A stretch of DNA of 47,147 nucleotides from Verrucomicrobiales bacterium. GTDB taxonomy: Bacteria > Verrucomicrobiota > Verrucomicrobiia > Verrucomicrobiales > DEV007. The stretch lies in contig JARGPH010000039.1 in the NCBI GenBank assembly GCA_029213065.1, positions 1,717 through 48,863 on the forward strand, written 5' to 3'. The translations under genes were made by a program, and so were the position numbers. The notes beneath the pieces are model-generated. The model did not search any database. It was not told the origin of the DNA and worked only from the letters and a program-made list of their open reading frames with translations. This document shows positions 1 to 8,336 of this stretch, in pieces (within the stretch, counting starts at the first letter, position 1; the number at the start of each line of letters is the position of its first letter).

Positions 1-49
1 ATGAGTGGTTCGTAGTCCATGATGTGGGGAAATCGCCGGGGTTCGGCTT

Positions 50-85
50 GAGATTAAGAGCAAGATTAGGAAAAAGAAAAAGAGC
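50..85. repeat. Solitary copy of purine-rich repeat core
   Basis: An AG-rich stretch (gattaag, then agattagg, then two aaaaag runs) closely matches the purine-rich core inside each of the three tandem units at 2001-2615 (2081-2114, 2286-2319, 2489-2528). The flanking parts of the long unit are not recognisable here, so this is a partial or degenerate copy. It lies beyond the end of the L31 gene and its terminator. Nothing else is recognisable in bases 1-104. Confidence 0.6.
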
Positions 86-104
86 TGAAAGAGAGAAATG
101 GGCA

Positions 105-146
105 CAAAAAACGGTGACGCCCCCTTTAACAGGAACCATCACCGTT
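105..146 (-). terminator. Intrinsic terminator of rpmE
   Basis: Read on the minus strand, arms AACGGTGA and TCACCGTT (139-146 and 110-117) form an 8 bp perfect stem with a 21 nt loop. The closing side runs into a T tract (the A run at 105-111). It lies about 40 bases past the L31 stop. A second GC-rich hairpin without a T tract (156-162 with 172-178, ccccgtc/gacgggg) sits between them. Confidence 0.65.
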
Positions 147-187
147 CGCGATTACCCCCGTCTTTCTATAGGACGGGGATGAAGGAG

Positions 188-433
188 CTAAGCGCTCAGA
201 TCAGAAAGCTTCGGCTTCTTGCGGCGTGCGCCACCTTTTTCGCCGAAACGCTTCTGGAACTTATCAACACGACCTGCCGTATCGACAAAGCGTTGCTCAC
301 CAGTGAAGAACGGGTGGCAGGCAGAGCAAATACCGACGTGCAAATCCTGCACCGTCGAGCGAGTCTGGATGACGTTGCCACAAGTGCACTGAATCGTTGC
401 TTCGTTGTATTCTGGATGGATATCCGCTTTCAT
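188..433 (-). CDS. rpmE: 50S ribosomal protein L31
   Basis: Small protein of the large ribosomal subunit that helps bridge the 50S and 30S subunits. The 81-residue product starts MKADIHP and carries C16-x-C18 and C36-x-x-C39, the zinc-binding cysteines of the 'C+' type of L31, with the family signature [12 protein letters not shown]. The basic C-terminal tail (GGARRKKPK) extends slightly beyond the common ~70 residue form. The gene appears monocistronic: a terminator hairpin follows and the next gene is on the other strand. Having all four cysteines suggests the zinc-replete paralogue rather than the zinc-starvation form. Identification is firm. Confidence 0.96.
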   Translation of the reverse strand: MKADIHPEYNEATIQCTCGNVIQTRSTVQDLHVGICSACHPFFTGEQRFVDTAGRVDKFQKRFGEKGGARRKKPKLSDLSA

Positions 434-573
434 GATCGTATCTGGAAAAAGTAAAAGGGGCCGAAATTAGTCGCGATGATCCCTGCAATCAAGCGGAATT
501 TTACCACCTTTGAGAATCACGGCGAACTCAATATTGCTTGAATTAAGTCACTCCTCTCAGACGCTCCCCCCGA

Positions 574-1215
574 ATGAATCCTTACGCGTCTGATTCCAAA
601 ATCAAATCACTCAGTTCATCCGGTGCCTTTTTGATCGCAGCGAACCTGATTCCCCTGATTGGAGCCTTCTTTTTCAACTGGGACGTGCTCGACATCGTTC
701 TGGTCTATTGGGGTGAGAATTTCGTTGTAGGCTTCTTCACCATTCTGCGAATTCTCACCGTTAAAAAGGGCGCAGTCGAAACGAGTGGTTTCGCAGCCAA
801 CATTTTCTTCGCCTGCTTTTTCTTCATTCACTACGGCGGTTTCTGCGCGGGCCACGGAGTCTTTGTCCTCAGCTTTTTCGCTCCGGAGGTCGTCGGCACT
901 CAGGAGGCCATGCTGCTGCTCACCGGCGGGATGAAGTGGACCCTGCCGGCGCTGTTCATCAGCCATGGGTATTCCTTTTATCACAATTACCTCGGCTCGG
1001 GGGAGAACACCCGCACCCGACTCGGAGACGAGATGTTTGCGCCCTACCCACGCCTGATGGTGCTTCATGTCGCCGTCATCATTGGTGGATTCGGGGTGCA
1101 GGCGGCAGGGCAACCGTTGTATTTGCTTCTCATCCTCGTCCTCGGAAAGACCTACTTCGACTGGAAGCTGCACCTCAAAGAGCATAAGAAGAGAGCGCAG
1201 GCTGCCGCTGACTGA
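574..1215 (+). CDS. DUF6498-like integral membrane protein (copy 1)
   Basis: A 213-residue polytopic membrane protein with about five or six hydrophobic segments. Its N-terminal region (FLIAANLIPLIGAFFF, then WDVLDIVLVYWGEN) has the look of the DUF6498 family, whose function is unknown. It ends in a lysine-rich cytoplasmic-type tail (HLKEHKKRAQ). The ATG at 574 has no good Shine-Dalgarno sequence in front, as with many genes here. The next gene, 80 bases downstream, encodes a clear paralogue in the same orientation, so the pair arose by tandem duplication. Family assignment is from memory of the motif; no function is inferred. Confidence 0.75.
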   Translation: MNPYASDSKIKSLSSSGAFLIAANLIPLIGAFFFNWDVLDIVLVYWGENFVVGFFTILRILTVKKGAVETSGFAANIFFACFFFIHYGGFCAGHGVFVLSFFAPEVVGTQEAMLLLTGGMKWTLPALFISHGYSFYHNYLGSGENTRTRLGDEMFAPYPRLMVLHVAVIIGGFGVQAAGQPLYLLLILVLGKTYFDWKLHLKEHKKRAQAAAD

Positions 1216-1295
1216 GAGAATAACCCAACCGGGAGCAGAATTGCAGGACCTCAAAACTGCTTGAAATTGCCCCTTCAAACAGGACGATTGGCATC

Positions 1296-1982
1296 GTGGA
1301 CAGCAACCCAACAGCTCAGGAATCTCACTCGGCGAGGTCGTCAGCGACATTTCTCATCGTCGCCAATCTCGTTCCCCTCATTGGCGCGATCTTTTTCGCC
1401 TGGGACGTGCTCGATATCATTCTCATCTACTGGGCTGAGAATTTAGTCGTCGGAGGCTTTTCGATCCTGCGCATCCTCAACGTGAAACAGGGAAACCCCG
1501 GCGGAAAGATCGCCACAGCGGGCTTTTTCACGATCCACTACGGGATCTTCTGCCTCGTCCACGGCGTTTTCGTTATCAGCTTTCTGGGAGATTCCATCAT
1601 TGGAGGCGCCTTCAAAGAAGCGGCATCACGACTCTCGGGCGATCTGAAGTGGGCGGTTTTAGGACTCATCATCAGCCACGGATACTCATTCTTTCGAAAC
1701 TACATCGGCCGCAGCGAGAACGCCCGGACCTCAGTGGCCCTGGAAATGGCAGCGCCCTACCCCCGCATGCTCGCGCTCCACGTAGCGATTGTGTTTGGTG
1801 GATTCGCGATTCAAGCGCTGGGGCAGCCCGTCTTTTTGCTCATCATTCTCGTAGTCGCGAAAACGATCGCCGATTGGAAGCTCCACCTCAAAGCCCACGA
1901 GAAAGCTGCCGATCCCGCGATCAAGACCAACCGCGATATCCTCGCCGCCGCTTCCCGGGAGTGGGCGAATCGCGGGCGGTAG
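1296..1982 (+). CDS. DUF6498-like integral membrane protein (copy 2, tandem paralogue)
   Basis: A 228-residue protein with the same topology and near-identical motifs as the gene upstream: FLIVANLVPLIGAIFF, WDVLDIILIYWAEN, ISHGYSFFRNYIG and a closing DWKLHLKAHEK. The start is GTG at 1296, the first start codon that keeps the whole homologous region. Its C-terminal tail is about 20 residues longer than that of copy 1. It is probably co-transcribed with copy 1. It is followed immediately by the 203 bp tandem repeat array. Function unknown. Confidence 0.75.
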   Translation: MDSNPTAQESHSARSSATFLIVANLVPLIGAIFFAWDVLDIILIYWAENLVVGGFSILRILNVKQGNPGGKIATAGFFTIHYGIFCLVHGVFVISFLGDSIIGGAFKEAASRLSGDLKWAVLGLIISHGYSFFRNYIGRSENARTSVALEMAAPYPRMLALHVAIVFGGFAIQALGQPVFLLIILVVAKTIADWKLHLKAHEKAADPAIKTNRDILAAASREWANRGR

Positions 1983-2000
1983 CATGATGAGACACTCTGG

Positions 2001-2615
2001 TAGCCGCGTTTCCAAAAACGTGGCACGGAGCCCAAGCGCTCTTCGCAAAAGCCCCGATCGCTTTCGAATCCGAGCCGCAGAGATTAAGATCAGGATTAAG
2101 AAAAAGAAAAAGAGTGCCTGCGAAGCTGGGCGGCGGCACGCCTAATCACCCCCGACGCGGTGCGCCGCCTATCGAATCCGTTCTCCCATTCTGTCAGCTC
2201 TGGTAGCCGCGTTTCCAAAAAAGCGTGGCACGGAGCCCAACCGTTCTTCGCAAAAGCCCCGATCGCCTTCGGATCCAAGCCGCAGAGATTAAGAGTAGGA
2301 TTTAGAAAAAGAAAAAGAATGCCCGCTAAGACGGGCTGCGCCGCGCCTGTTCATCTCCGACGTGGTGCGCCGCCTATAGAATCCGCTTTCCCGTTTGTTC
2401 AGCTTCAGTAGCCGCGTTTCCAAAAACGTGGTCCGGAGCCCAAGCGCTCTTCGCAAAAGCACCGATCGCTTTCGAATCCGAGCAGCAGCGATTAAGAGCA
2501 GGATTAAGAAAAAAAAAAAGAAAAAGAATGCCCGCCAGGCCATGCCGCGTCGCAGCGCACTTCCTCCGAGGCGGTGCGCCCCCCCTATTGAACCCTTTCT
2601 CCCATTTTTTCACCG
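2001..2615. repeat. Three tandem ~203 bp intergenic repeat units with variable cores
   Basis: Units start at 2001, 2204 and 2409 (periods 203 and 205), each opening with tagccgcgtttccaaaaa. Each has a conserved left half (ggagcccaa, cttcgcaaaagc, cgatcgc), a purine-rich core (gattaag, then aaaaagaaaaag), a poorly conserved GC-rich segment of about 40 bases, and a conserved right end (ggtgcgccgcctat, then tctcccat). Unit 3 ends near 2615. Short reading frames run through the units on both strands but shift between units, so I regard the array as non-coding. This stretch, 1983-2658, contains no gene. Confidence 0.85.
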
Positions 2616-2658
2616 ATTGTGTCACAAACAGTAGGTCGATTGGCGAATAGATGGTTGA

Positions 2659-3222
2659 ATGAGTGAGTCCCCCACCCCGAATCCCGGTGAACTAAGGCAG
2701 AGATTTTCTGTGCGGATGCGAGAACACCATCGCGAACTACTCGTCTTCGCAGCGGCCGCATCAGGTTCGCGGGAGTCGGCCAAAGACATCGTTCAGGAGT
2801 CCTTCGTCTCCGCGTGGAAGAGCTTCGAACGGTTCGACGAGTCACGGGACTTCGGTGCCTGGATGCGGGGAATCGTGCGCAACAAAACGAAAGACTGGTT
2901 CCGGCGCCAGCAGCGGGATCCCATTTTCGACATCGAACTACTCGACCGCGAAATCGGAGCCTGGCAGACCGCGAAGGAATCGGGAAATTCCATTTTTGAA
3001 ATCGTGACCGCCTGCGTTGGCAAACTCCCCTCTAATTACCAAACCGCAGTTCAGGCATTTTACTTTGAAGACCGCGAAGGCAACGAAGCTTCCGAATCAC
3101 TTAAGATCTCACCCGCCAATCTACGAAAACGCCTCCAACGGGCCCGCGCGCTACTCCACGACTGCATTTCCTCTCAAATCTCAACTCAAACGGAACTCCA
3201 CCCCGAAAGCTCCCATGTTTAA
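2659..3222 (+). CDS. ECF-type sigma-70 family RNA polymerase sigma factor
   Basis: A 187-residue alternative sigma factor with region 2 (residues ~20-90: AKDIVQESFVSAWKSFERFD, then GAWMRGIVRNK) and region 4 (~115-170: KLPSNYQTAVQAFYF, then LKISPANLRKRLQRAR), and no regions 1 or 3. It should recruit core polymerase to a dedicated promoter set. An 11 bp palindrome TTGTG-T-CACAA (2617-2627) lies 32 bases before the ATG and could be an operator, which is inference. The stop overlaps the start of the following membrane VWA gene, so the two are translationally coupled. That neighbour takes the usual place of an anti-sigma factor. Confidence 0.88.
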   Translation: MSESPTPNPGELRQRFSVRMREHHRELLVFAAAASGSRESAKDIVQESFVSAWKSFERFDESRDFGAWMRGIVRNKTKDWFRRQQRDPIFDIELLDREIGAWQTAKESGNSIFEIVTACVGKLPSNYQTAVQAFYFEDREGNEASESLKISPANLRKRLQRARALLHDCISSQISTQTELHPESSHV

Positions 3223-5260
3223 TTTTCCCCCACTCGAATCAGATAGGAACGAAAGTGATGTGATCGTTGATGCATTGCTCAGCGAAGTCGCCGAAAATGA
3301 GAATGGCGATGACCTTGCTTTTCTAGAGGCAATGGAGGCAGCAATTAATGAGGCTGATGTGGTTCCGATGCCTTCGCCAGCCGAAAAAATTTATCGGAGA
3401 ATTTTATGGTCATCAGGTGTTGCGGCAACATTGATCCTGGGAGCCGGGGTCTGGTTCGCCGGAATTCAAACCAATACAATTAACCAGCCAATCTCTGCCC
3501 AAATTGTGGCGTCACCTCCCTCAACGGACAATATTGAGGCAGTCCTCAAGAATACCCACCAGAATCAGCTATCAACGACTCCCACTACAATTAACGGGGC
3601 AGGTAGCACCATTGACACCATTAAATCGTCGGCCTTTTCAAATTTCAGCGCCCATTCTTTGAGCGACTCATCCGTGACTGACGTTCAAGGCATGAGCTCA
3701 AATCCTTCACTCTCCATGGTCGGCTTCGGACAAAGTCTCAGCGAAGACTACAGCCACACTATCGACAAAGTCACCCGGCGCCCGATCCCGCAGCAACCCG
3801 GAGATCGATCACACATCTCTATCCAATTGCATGAAACCGTCACGCAATCGCAAAACAACGCCCTGATCGACAATCCCTGGGCGTCGCCCCTCGCGGAGCC
3901 ACTCTCGACCTTCTCCACCGACGTTGACACTGCCTCATGGACGAATCTGCGTGCCATGATTCGCGACGGCGCCACCCTCGAATCGATTCCGAATGATGCC
4001 GTTCGGATCGAGGAGATGATCAACTACTTTGACTGGAACTACCCGCAACCGAAAGGTGGAGAGCCCTTTTCGATTCAGCTGGAGGCCGCGCCCTGCCCCT
4101 GGAACGAAGAACACCAGCTCTTGCGGATCGGCCTGCAAGGCAGGGAAATTCCCCGCACCGATCGTCCCGCCGCAAACCTGGTCTTTCTCCTCGATGTTTC
4201 CGGCTCAATGAATGAACCGAACAAGCTCCCGCTTCTAAAAGAGGCCATCGCGATACTCGTCGAAGAACTCAACGCCGAAGATCAGGTCACCATCGTGGTC
4301 TACGCAGGATCAGAAGGCGTTGCTCTTACACCCACTTCGGGCGGCGATCAGAAAACGATTCTCAATGCCCTCGCGAACCTTGAGTCCGGCGGATCCACCA
4401 ACGGGGGCGCGGGCATCAAACTCGCCTACCGCCTCGCGAAGGAGCAGTTTGTCTCAAACGGAATCAATCGAGTCATACTCTGCACGGATGGAGATTTCAA
4501 TGTAGGCCTCACCGGGACCAAAGAACTCGTCAGCCTCGCTGAAAAGGAAGCGGAAAGCGGAACTTACCTCAGCGTCCTCGGATTCGGACAGGGCAACCTG
4601 AACGACGCGATGCTCGAGGAAGTGACGAATCGCGGAAACGGGAACTACTTTCACATCGACGGCATCAGAGAAGCCCGGAAAGTGTTCCTGAGCGATCTCA
4701 TGGGAACGCTCGTGACGATCGCCAAAGACGTTAAGATCCAGGTGGAATTCAATCCGGCCCGGGTCGCTCAATACCGGCTCATCGGCTACGCGAACCGGAA
4801 GCTCGCACCGGAGGACTTCGCGAACGATGAAATCGACGCAGGGGAAATAGGATCGGGCCATACGGTGACCGCGCTTTACGAGATTATTCCCGGCAAAGCG
4901 GAGCCCGAAGCCCCCGAACTCCGCTATCAGAACAAGGGCGAACCCGCCAGAGAGATAAAACTGATCCCGAGCGAAGAGCTCGCTCTTATCAAACTTCGCT
5001 ACAAGAAACCTGATGAGGACAGATCCATTCTCATGACCGAAACGATCCTTCCTCCCAATATGATCGATTCTCTCACCTCCCGTGATCAACAGTTCGCCGC
5101 AGCTGTCGCGCTCTTCGGAATGATTTTGCGGAACAACGACGACCTGAAAGACGCCACCTTGAACGATGTCCTGGCCCTCGCAGAACGATCAGCCCGTCGC
5201 GATCCCCACGGCTATCGCGCCGAATTTGTTGAACTGGTCAAAAAACTTTCCCTAAACTGA
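3215..5260 (+). CDS. Membrane-anchored YfbK-like von Willebrand factor A domain protein
   Basis: The 681-residue product starts at ATG 3215, inside the last codons of the sigma gene (8-base overlap). An acidic cytoplasmic N-terminus (1-60) precedes one membrane span (~63-84), a Ser/Thr/Asn-rich linker (~90-215), the YfbK-type N-terminal domain (~225-310, FSTDVDTASW), a VWA domain with MIDAS motif DVSGSM at 327-332 and CTDGD at 423-427, and a C-terminal DUF3520-like region. An in-frame extension upstream to 3017 exists but would lie wholly within the sigma gene. By position the N-terminal segment may bind the sigma factor and let an external ligand of the VWA domain control it; this is inference. 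The 3240-3700 stretch looks more AT-rich than its surroundings. Confidence 0.9.
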   Translation: MFNFPPLESDRNESDVIVDALLSEVAENENGDDLAFLEAMEAAINEADVVPMPSPAEKIYRRILWSSGVAATLILGAGVWFAGIQTNTINQPISAQIVASPPSTDNIEAVLKNTHQNQLSTTPTTINGAGSTIDTIKSSAFSNFSAHSLSDSSVTDVQGMSSNPSLSMVGFGQSLSEDYSHTIDKVTRRPIPQQPGDRSHISIQLHETVTQSQNNALIDNPWASPLAEPLSTFSTDVDTASWTNLRAMIRDGATLESIPNDAVRIEEMINYFDWNYPQPKGGEPFSIQLEAAPCPWNEEHQLLRIGLQGREIPRTDRPAANLVFLLDVSGSMNEPNKLPLLKEAIAILVEELNAEDQVTIVVYAGSEGVALTPTSGGDQKTILNALANLESGGSTNGGAGIKLAYRLAKEQFVSNGINRVILCTDGDFNVGLTGTKELVSLAEKEAESGTYLSVLGFGQGNLNDAMLEEVTNRGNGNYFHIDGIREARKVFLSDLMGTLVTIAKDVKIQVEFNPARVAQYRLIGYANRKLAPEDFANDEIDAGEIGSGHTVTALYEIIPGKAEPEAPELRYQNKGEPAREIKLIPSEELALIKLRYKKPDEDRSILMTETILPPNMIDSLTSRDQQFAAAVALFGMILRNNDDLKDATLNDVLALAERSARRDPHGYRAEFVELVKKLSLN

Positions 5261-5753
5261 TCCCCGGGGACAGGGCGTGCCCGCCTCGCGAAAGAAGCGT
5301 CATCGAAAAAGATTCGGGGGATTCTCTCAAGCTCCTTTGCCAAATCAGCACAATTTGCGCCGATTTTTGGCTGAATCGAGCATAACGCGCTCACCTCCGA
5401 AAAATTGCAAACTATTTTCTTGCTTAAAAACTTGAAATTCCATAAAGATGAACCAAGTAGAGTCGCTCATTTATATTTGTTGTATTTTTATTGAACAGAT
5501 CTAAGGAGCGACTGACAAACACTAGACGTGTTGGAAGCAAAATTGAGGCATTATTCAATTGGCAATTACGTTACTAAAAGATAAAAGGTCCGATTACTCT
5601 CGGAGAAGGACCTTTGCATAAGCCATCCTCATTTTTTTTCGACACCACTCAACAGCAAATTCAAACGAGGAAAGCAAAAGACATGGAACGTCTTTTGCTT
5701 AGACCAGTTGGAGGCGCAAGTAACGACTACCACTCAACTTTAGAAGAATACCA
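5261..5753 (+). other. Long structured intergenic leader upstream of rpoD
   Basis: No gene is seen in these 493 bases. The segment from 5400 is AT-rich and likely holds the rpoD promoter; a weak candidate is TTGCTT (5420-5425), 15 bases, CATAAA (5441-5446). Three inverted repeats follow: agtcgctc/gagcgact (5461-5468 with 5506-5513), aaaggtcc/ggaccttt (5584-5591 with 5608-5615), and a stronger 11 bp stem listed separately. A small RNA or structured 5' leader is possible but unproven. Confidence 0.5.
5672..5700 (+). promoter_or_regulatory. 11 bp perfect hairpin in rpoD leader with ATG in its loop
   Basis: Arms AAGCAAAAGAC (5672-5682) and GTCTTTTGCTT (5690-5700) are perfectly complementary around the 7-base loop atggaac. 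No T tract follows, so it is not a typical terminator. The loop ATG (5683) opens an out-of-frame reading frame that runs past the rpoD start codon to about 5892. A role in translational control is speculative. Confidence 0.5.
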
Positions 5754-6662
5754 ATGGCTAATTTGGAAATGGACGGCGGCATTAAGATCTACCTTCGGGA
5801 GATCGGGAAGACCGCTCTGCTTACTCGCGAAGAAGAGGTGCAGCTGGCTGATCGCATTAAAAACGGCGATAAGGAAGCTCGTGCTCACATGATCAAGGCG
5901 AACCTTCGTCTCGTTGTGAAGATCGCGCAGGACTACGCAAACTACGGGCTGCCACTCCTCGATCTCATTTCCGAAGGGAACATTGGCTTGATGAAAGCGG
6001 TTGAACGTTTCGACCCGAACAAAGGGGGTAAGCTTTCGACCTACGCTGCCTGGTGGATCAAGCAGTCCATCAAACGCGCTCTCGCGAACCAGAGTAAGAC
6101 AATTCGTCTTCCCGTCCACATGGTCGACAAGATTTCTAAAATGCGCCGCGTTGCCATGGTTCTCTCCGAAGAACTCGGTCGTGAGCCCACCGATGAAGAA
6201 TTGGCCGAGGAAATCGGTATCGACCGCGCCAAACTTTCGCATCTGAAATCGGCGGCACTTCGCCCCGCTTCGCTTGATGCGCCCATTAGCGACGACGACA
6301 ACACCGAATTCGGTGAGATCATCGGTGATGAGAAAGCACAGACGCCGCTGGAGCTTCTGAGCCACAAAAATATGCACATGCAGCTCGACGATCTCCTTGA
6401 GGTCCTCGACGAGCGTGAGCGTAAAATTATCGATGCCCGTTTCGGCCTCGCTGGGCAGAAACCGAAGACCCTCGAGGAAGTCGGCCAGGAATTCGGCGTC
6501 ACCCGCGAACGTATTCGTCAGTTGCAGAACATTGCACTGAAAAAGCTCCGCCGCGCCCTCCAGAAGAAAGAGGACCCCGGTCCACGCCCCCTTCGCAAGC
6601 CGGGCGACACCAGCGACGACGATTTTTTCCGTGACGAGGAAGAGGCCGCTCTCGCGATCTAG
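5754..6662 (+). CDS. rpoD: Primary-type RNA polymerase sigma factor (RpoD/SigA, short form)
   Basis: A 302-residue sigma-70 factor with regions 1.2 (IKIYLREIGKTALLTREEEV), 2 (NLRLVVKIAQDYANYGLPLLDLI; STYAAWWIKQSIKRALANQS), 3 (GREPTDEELAEEIG) and 4 (LDERERKIIDARFGL; TLEEVGQEFGVTRERIRQL). The long acidic region 1.1 of E. coli RpoD is absent, so it resembles the compact primary factors of some other phyla, or a group 2 factor. An acidic tail (DTSDDDFFRDEEEAAL) closes the protein. An in-frame stop at 5721 rules out an earlier start. The gene stands alone, with a strong terminator after it. Without genome context, primary versus group 2 cannot be settled. Confidence 0.92.
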   Translation: MANLEMDGGIKIYLREIGKTALLTREEEVQLADRIKNGDKEARAHMIKANLRLVVKIAQDYANYGLPLLDLISEGNIGLMKAVERFDPNKGGKLSTYAAWWIKQSIKRALANQSKTIRLPVHMVDKISKMRRVAMVLSEELGREPTDEELAEEIGIDRAKLSHLKSAALRPASLDAPISDDDNTEFGEIIGDEKAQTPLELLSHKNMHMQLDDLLEVLDERERKIIDARFGLAGQKPKTLEEVGQEFGVTRERIRQLQNIALKKLRRALQKKEDPGPRPLRKPGDTSDDDFFRDEEEAALAI

Positions 6663-6689
6663 ATCCGGCAGCAAACCAGCTTATTCGAG

Positions 6690-6720
6690 AAAGCCGCGTC
6701 ATTTCGATGCGGCTTTTTTC
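6690..6720 (+). terminator. Intrinsic terminator of rpoD
   Basis: AAAGCCGC (6690-6697) pairs with GCGGCTTT (6709-6716) around an 11-base loop, and the T tract continues to 6719. It starts 28 bases after the stop codon. Confidence 0.85.
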
Positions 6721-7025
6721 GTGTTTAGGATCTTGGATTTTGGCTCTCCTTTTACCGGGTCCGATGAGACCGGAGCCTAACAGATCCGGGTCAATCCATC
6801 TCCAATCCTTTTCACTCTGTGCGTAAAACTCAGTGCATGAGAATTTAAACACCGATTGCCCACTCGTTCCGGAAACCCGACTAATCCCGGGTCTTAATCG
6901 ACGGGAAGACGACCTTTTCCGCCCAATACGCCACCGGACCGAAGAGCAAGAGGACTCGACGCTGAGTCTGCACCTCTTTCGAACTCTCAGCCGGCGGCGC
7001 GCCGGGCTGATAATCCGCCGAAGCG
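6721..7025. other. Intergenic region between convergent rpoD and fabF
   Basis: I see no gene here. Reading frames on the plus strand continue antisense into fabF and have no recognisable protein character. A GC-rich inverted repeat at 6988-7009 (cagccggcg ... cgccgggctg, one bulge) lies just past the fabF stop and could end that transcript, but no T tract follows it on the minus strand. Confidence 0.5.
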
Positions 7026-8285
7026 CTACCCGTTGTAGCGCTCTACGAGCAGTGAAGCGTTGTGCCCACCGAACCCGAAGGAATTTGTCAGGGCACGATC
7101 CACTTTCATTTCACGCGCCGCATTGGGAACGTAATCGAGATCGCACTCAGGATCAGGATTGTCGAGATTGATCGTAGGAGCCACGATGCCCTCGTTGATC
7201 GACTTCACACAAGCCGCAAGCTCAACCCCGCCGGCAGCACCGAGAAGGTGCCCTGTCATCGATTTCGTCGAGCTTACGGTGAGTCCATTTTTGGCGTAGT
7301 CGCCGAAGACAGATTTGATCGCTTTCGTTTCGCCGACATCGCCCAAACCGGTAGAAGTTCCGTGAGCATTGACGTAATCCACCTGCTCAGGATTCAACTT
7401 CGCGTGCCTCAGAGCCATCTCCATACAGCGGCGCGCGCCGTCACCGTCCTTATGAGGAGAGGTAAGGTGATAAGCGTCAGAAGAGATCCCGTATCCGGTG
7501 AGCTCTGCGTAAATTTGGGCTCCACGCGCCTTTGCGTGCTCAAGCTCCTCAATCACACAGACGCCGGCGCCCTCTCCCATGACAAAACCATCACGGTCGG
7601 TATCAAACGGACGTGAAGCACGCTCGGGATCGTCGTTTCGCATACTAAGCGCCTTCATGTTGCCGAATCCGGCAAGACCCATCGGGCAAATCGTCGATTC
7701 GGAACCGCCTGCGACAAAGGCATCAGCATCACCGAATTTGATCATTCTCCACGCTTCACCAATGCTGTGAGTGGCAGTCGCACAGGCCGTTACGATACAC
7801 ATGTTCGGGCCGCGAAGGTCGAACTCGATCGAGACCATGCCGCTGGCGATATTCGCGATCATCATCGGAATCGTGAACGGAGAGACACGTGAGGGGGATT
7901 TCTCCAAGAGGTTCACGTGCTGTTCCTCAAGGGTTCCGAGACCGCCGATACCGCTCCCGACCATGCATCCAAAGCGATCTTTATCCACTTTGTCGAAATC
8001 GATCCCTGAATCCTGAATCGCCATCACCGATGCGGCCATCCCAAGTTGGGCGAAACGGTCAGCGCGACGGGCGTCCTTATACTCTTTGAAGAAAGGTTTG
8101 GCATCAAAATCCTTCACCATCCCCGCTATCTGGCAGTCATACTGCGCTAACTCAGGTTTGTTGATATTGGTGATACCACTCTTTCCAGCGACAAGATTTG
8201 CCCAGAAGTCCTCCACATTGTTTCCAACCGGAGAGACAACACCCATTCCTGTAATGACGACACGACGTTCCATTTCTGATACCAT
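7026..8285 (-). CDS. fabF: Beta-ketoacyl-ACP synthase II
   Basis: Condensing enzyme that elongates acyl-ACP with malonyl-ACP in type II fatty acid synthesis. The 419-residue thiolase-fold protein shows the full catalytic triad: C168 (in TACATATHSIGEA), H308 (NAHGTSTGLGD) and H346 (SMTGHLLGAAGG), with the glycine-rich end NSFGFGGHNASL. ATG 8285 gives MVSEMERRVVITG; the inner ATG at 8273 (MERRVVITGMG) matches the usual family start and is equally likely. It is the last gene of a long minus-strand cluster. Unusually, no acyl carrier protein gene adjoins it here. Confidence 0.96.
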   Translation of the reverse strand: MVSEMERRVVITGMGVVSPVGNNVEDFWANLVAGKSGITNINKPELAQYDCQIAGMVKDFDAKPFFKEYKDARRADRFAQLGMAASVMAIQDSGIDFDKVDKDRFGCMVGSGIGGLGTLEEQHVNLLEKSPSRVSPFTIPMMIANIASGMVSIEFDLRGPNMCIVTACATATHSIGEAWRMIKFGDADAFVAGGSESTICPMGLAGFGNMKALSMRNDDPERASRPFDTDRDGFVMGEGAGVCVIEELEHAKARGAQIYAELTGYGISSDAYHLTSPHKDGDGARRCMEMALRHAKLNPEQVDYVNAHGTSTGLGDVGETKAIKSVFGDYAKNGLTVSSTKSMTGHLLGAAGGVELAACVKSINEGIVAPTINLDNPDPECDLDYVPNAAREMKVDRALTNSFGFGGHNASLLVERYNG

Positions 8286-8336
8286 TTTGAGTGCCTAAAC
8301 TCTACTGGCATGAGATTCAATGCAAGACGATTTCGC

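Noticed and set aside
616-1350. 244-codon minus-strand reading frame across the first DUF6498 gene
   Set aside because: Antisense to a clear membrane protein with a recognisable paralogue; its product is low in plausible structure.
2001-2615. Possible CRISPR array or small coding genes in the repeat units
   Set aside because: Units are ~203 bp, not short repeats with spacers, no cas genes are present, and reading frames are not kept from unit to unit.
3017-3214. Upstream extension of the VWA gene
   Set aside because: Lies entirely inside the sigma gene in another frame; ATG 3215 gives a sensible anti-sigma-like N-terminus and coupling overlap.
5727-6674. 315-codon minus-strand reading frame over rpoD
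   Set aside because: Exact antisense shadow of a highly conserved sigma factor gene.
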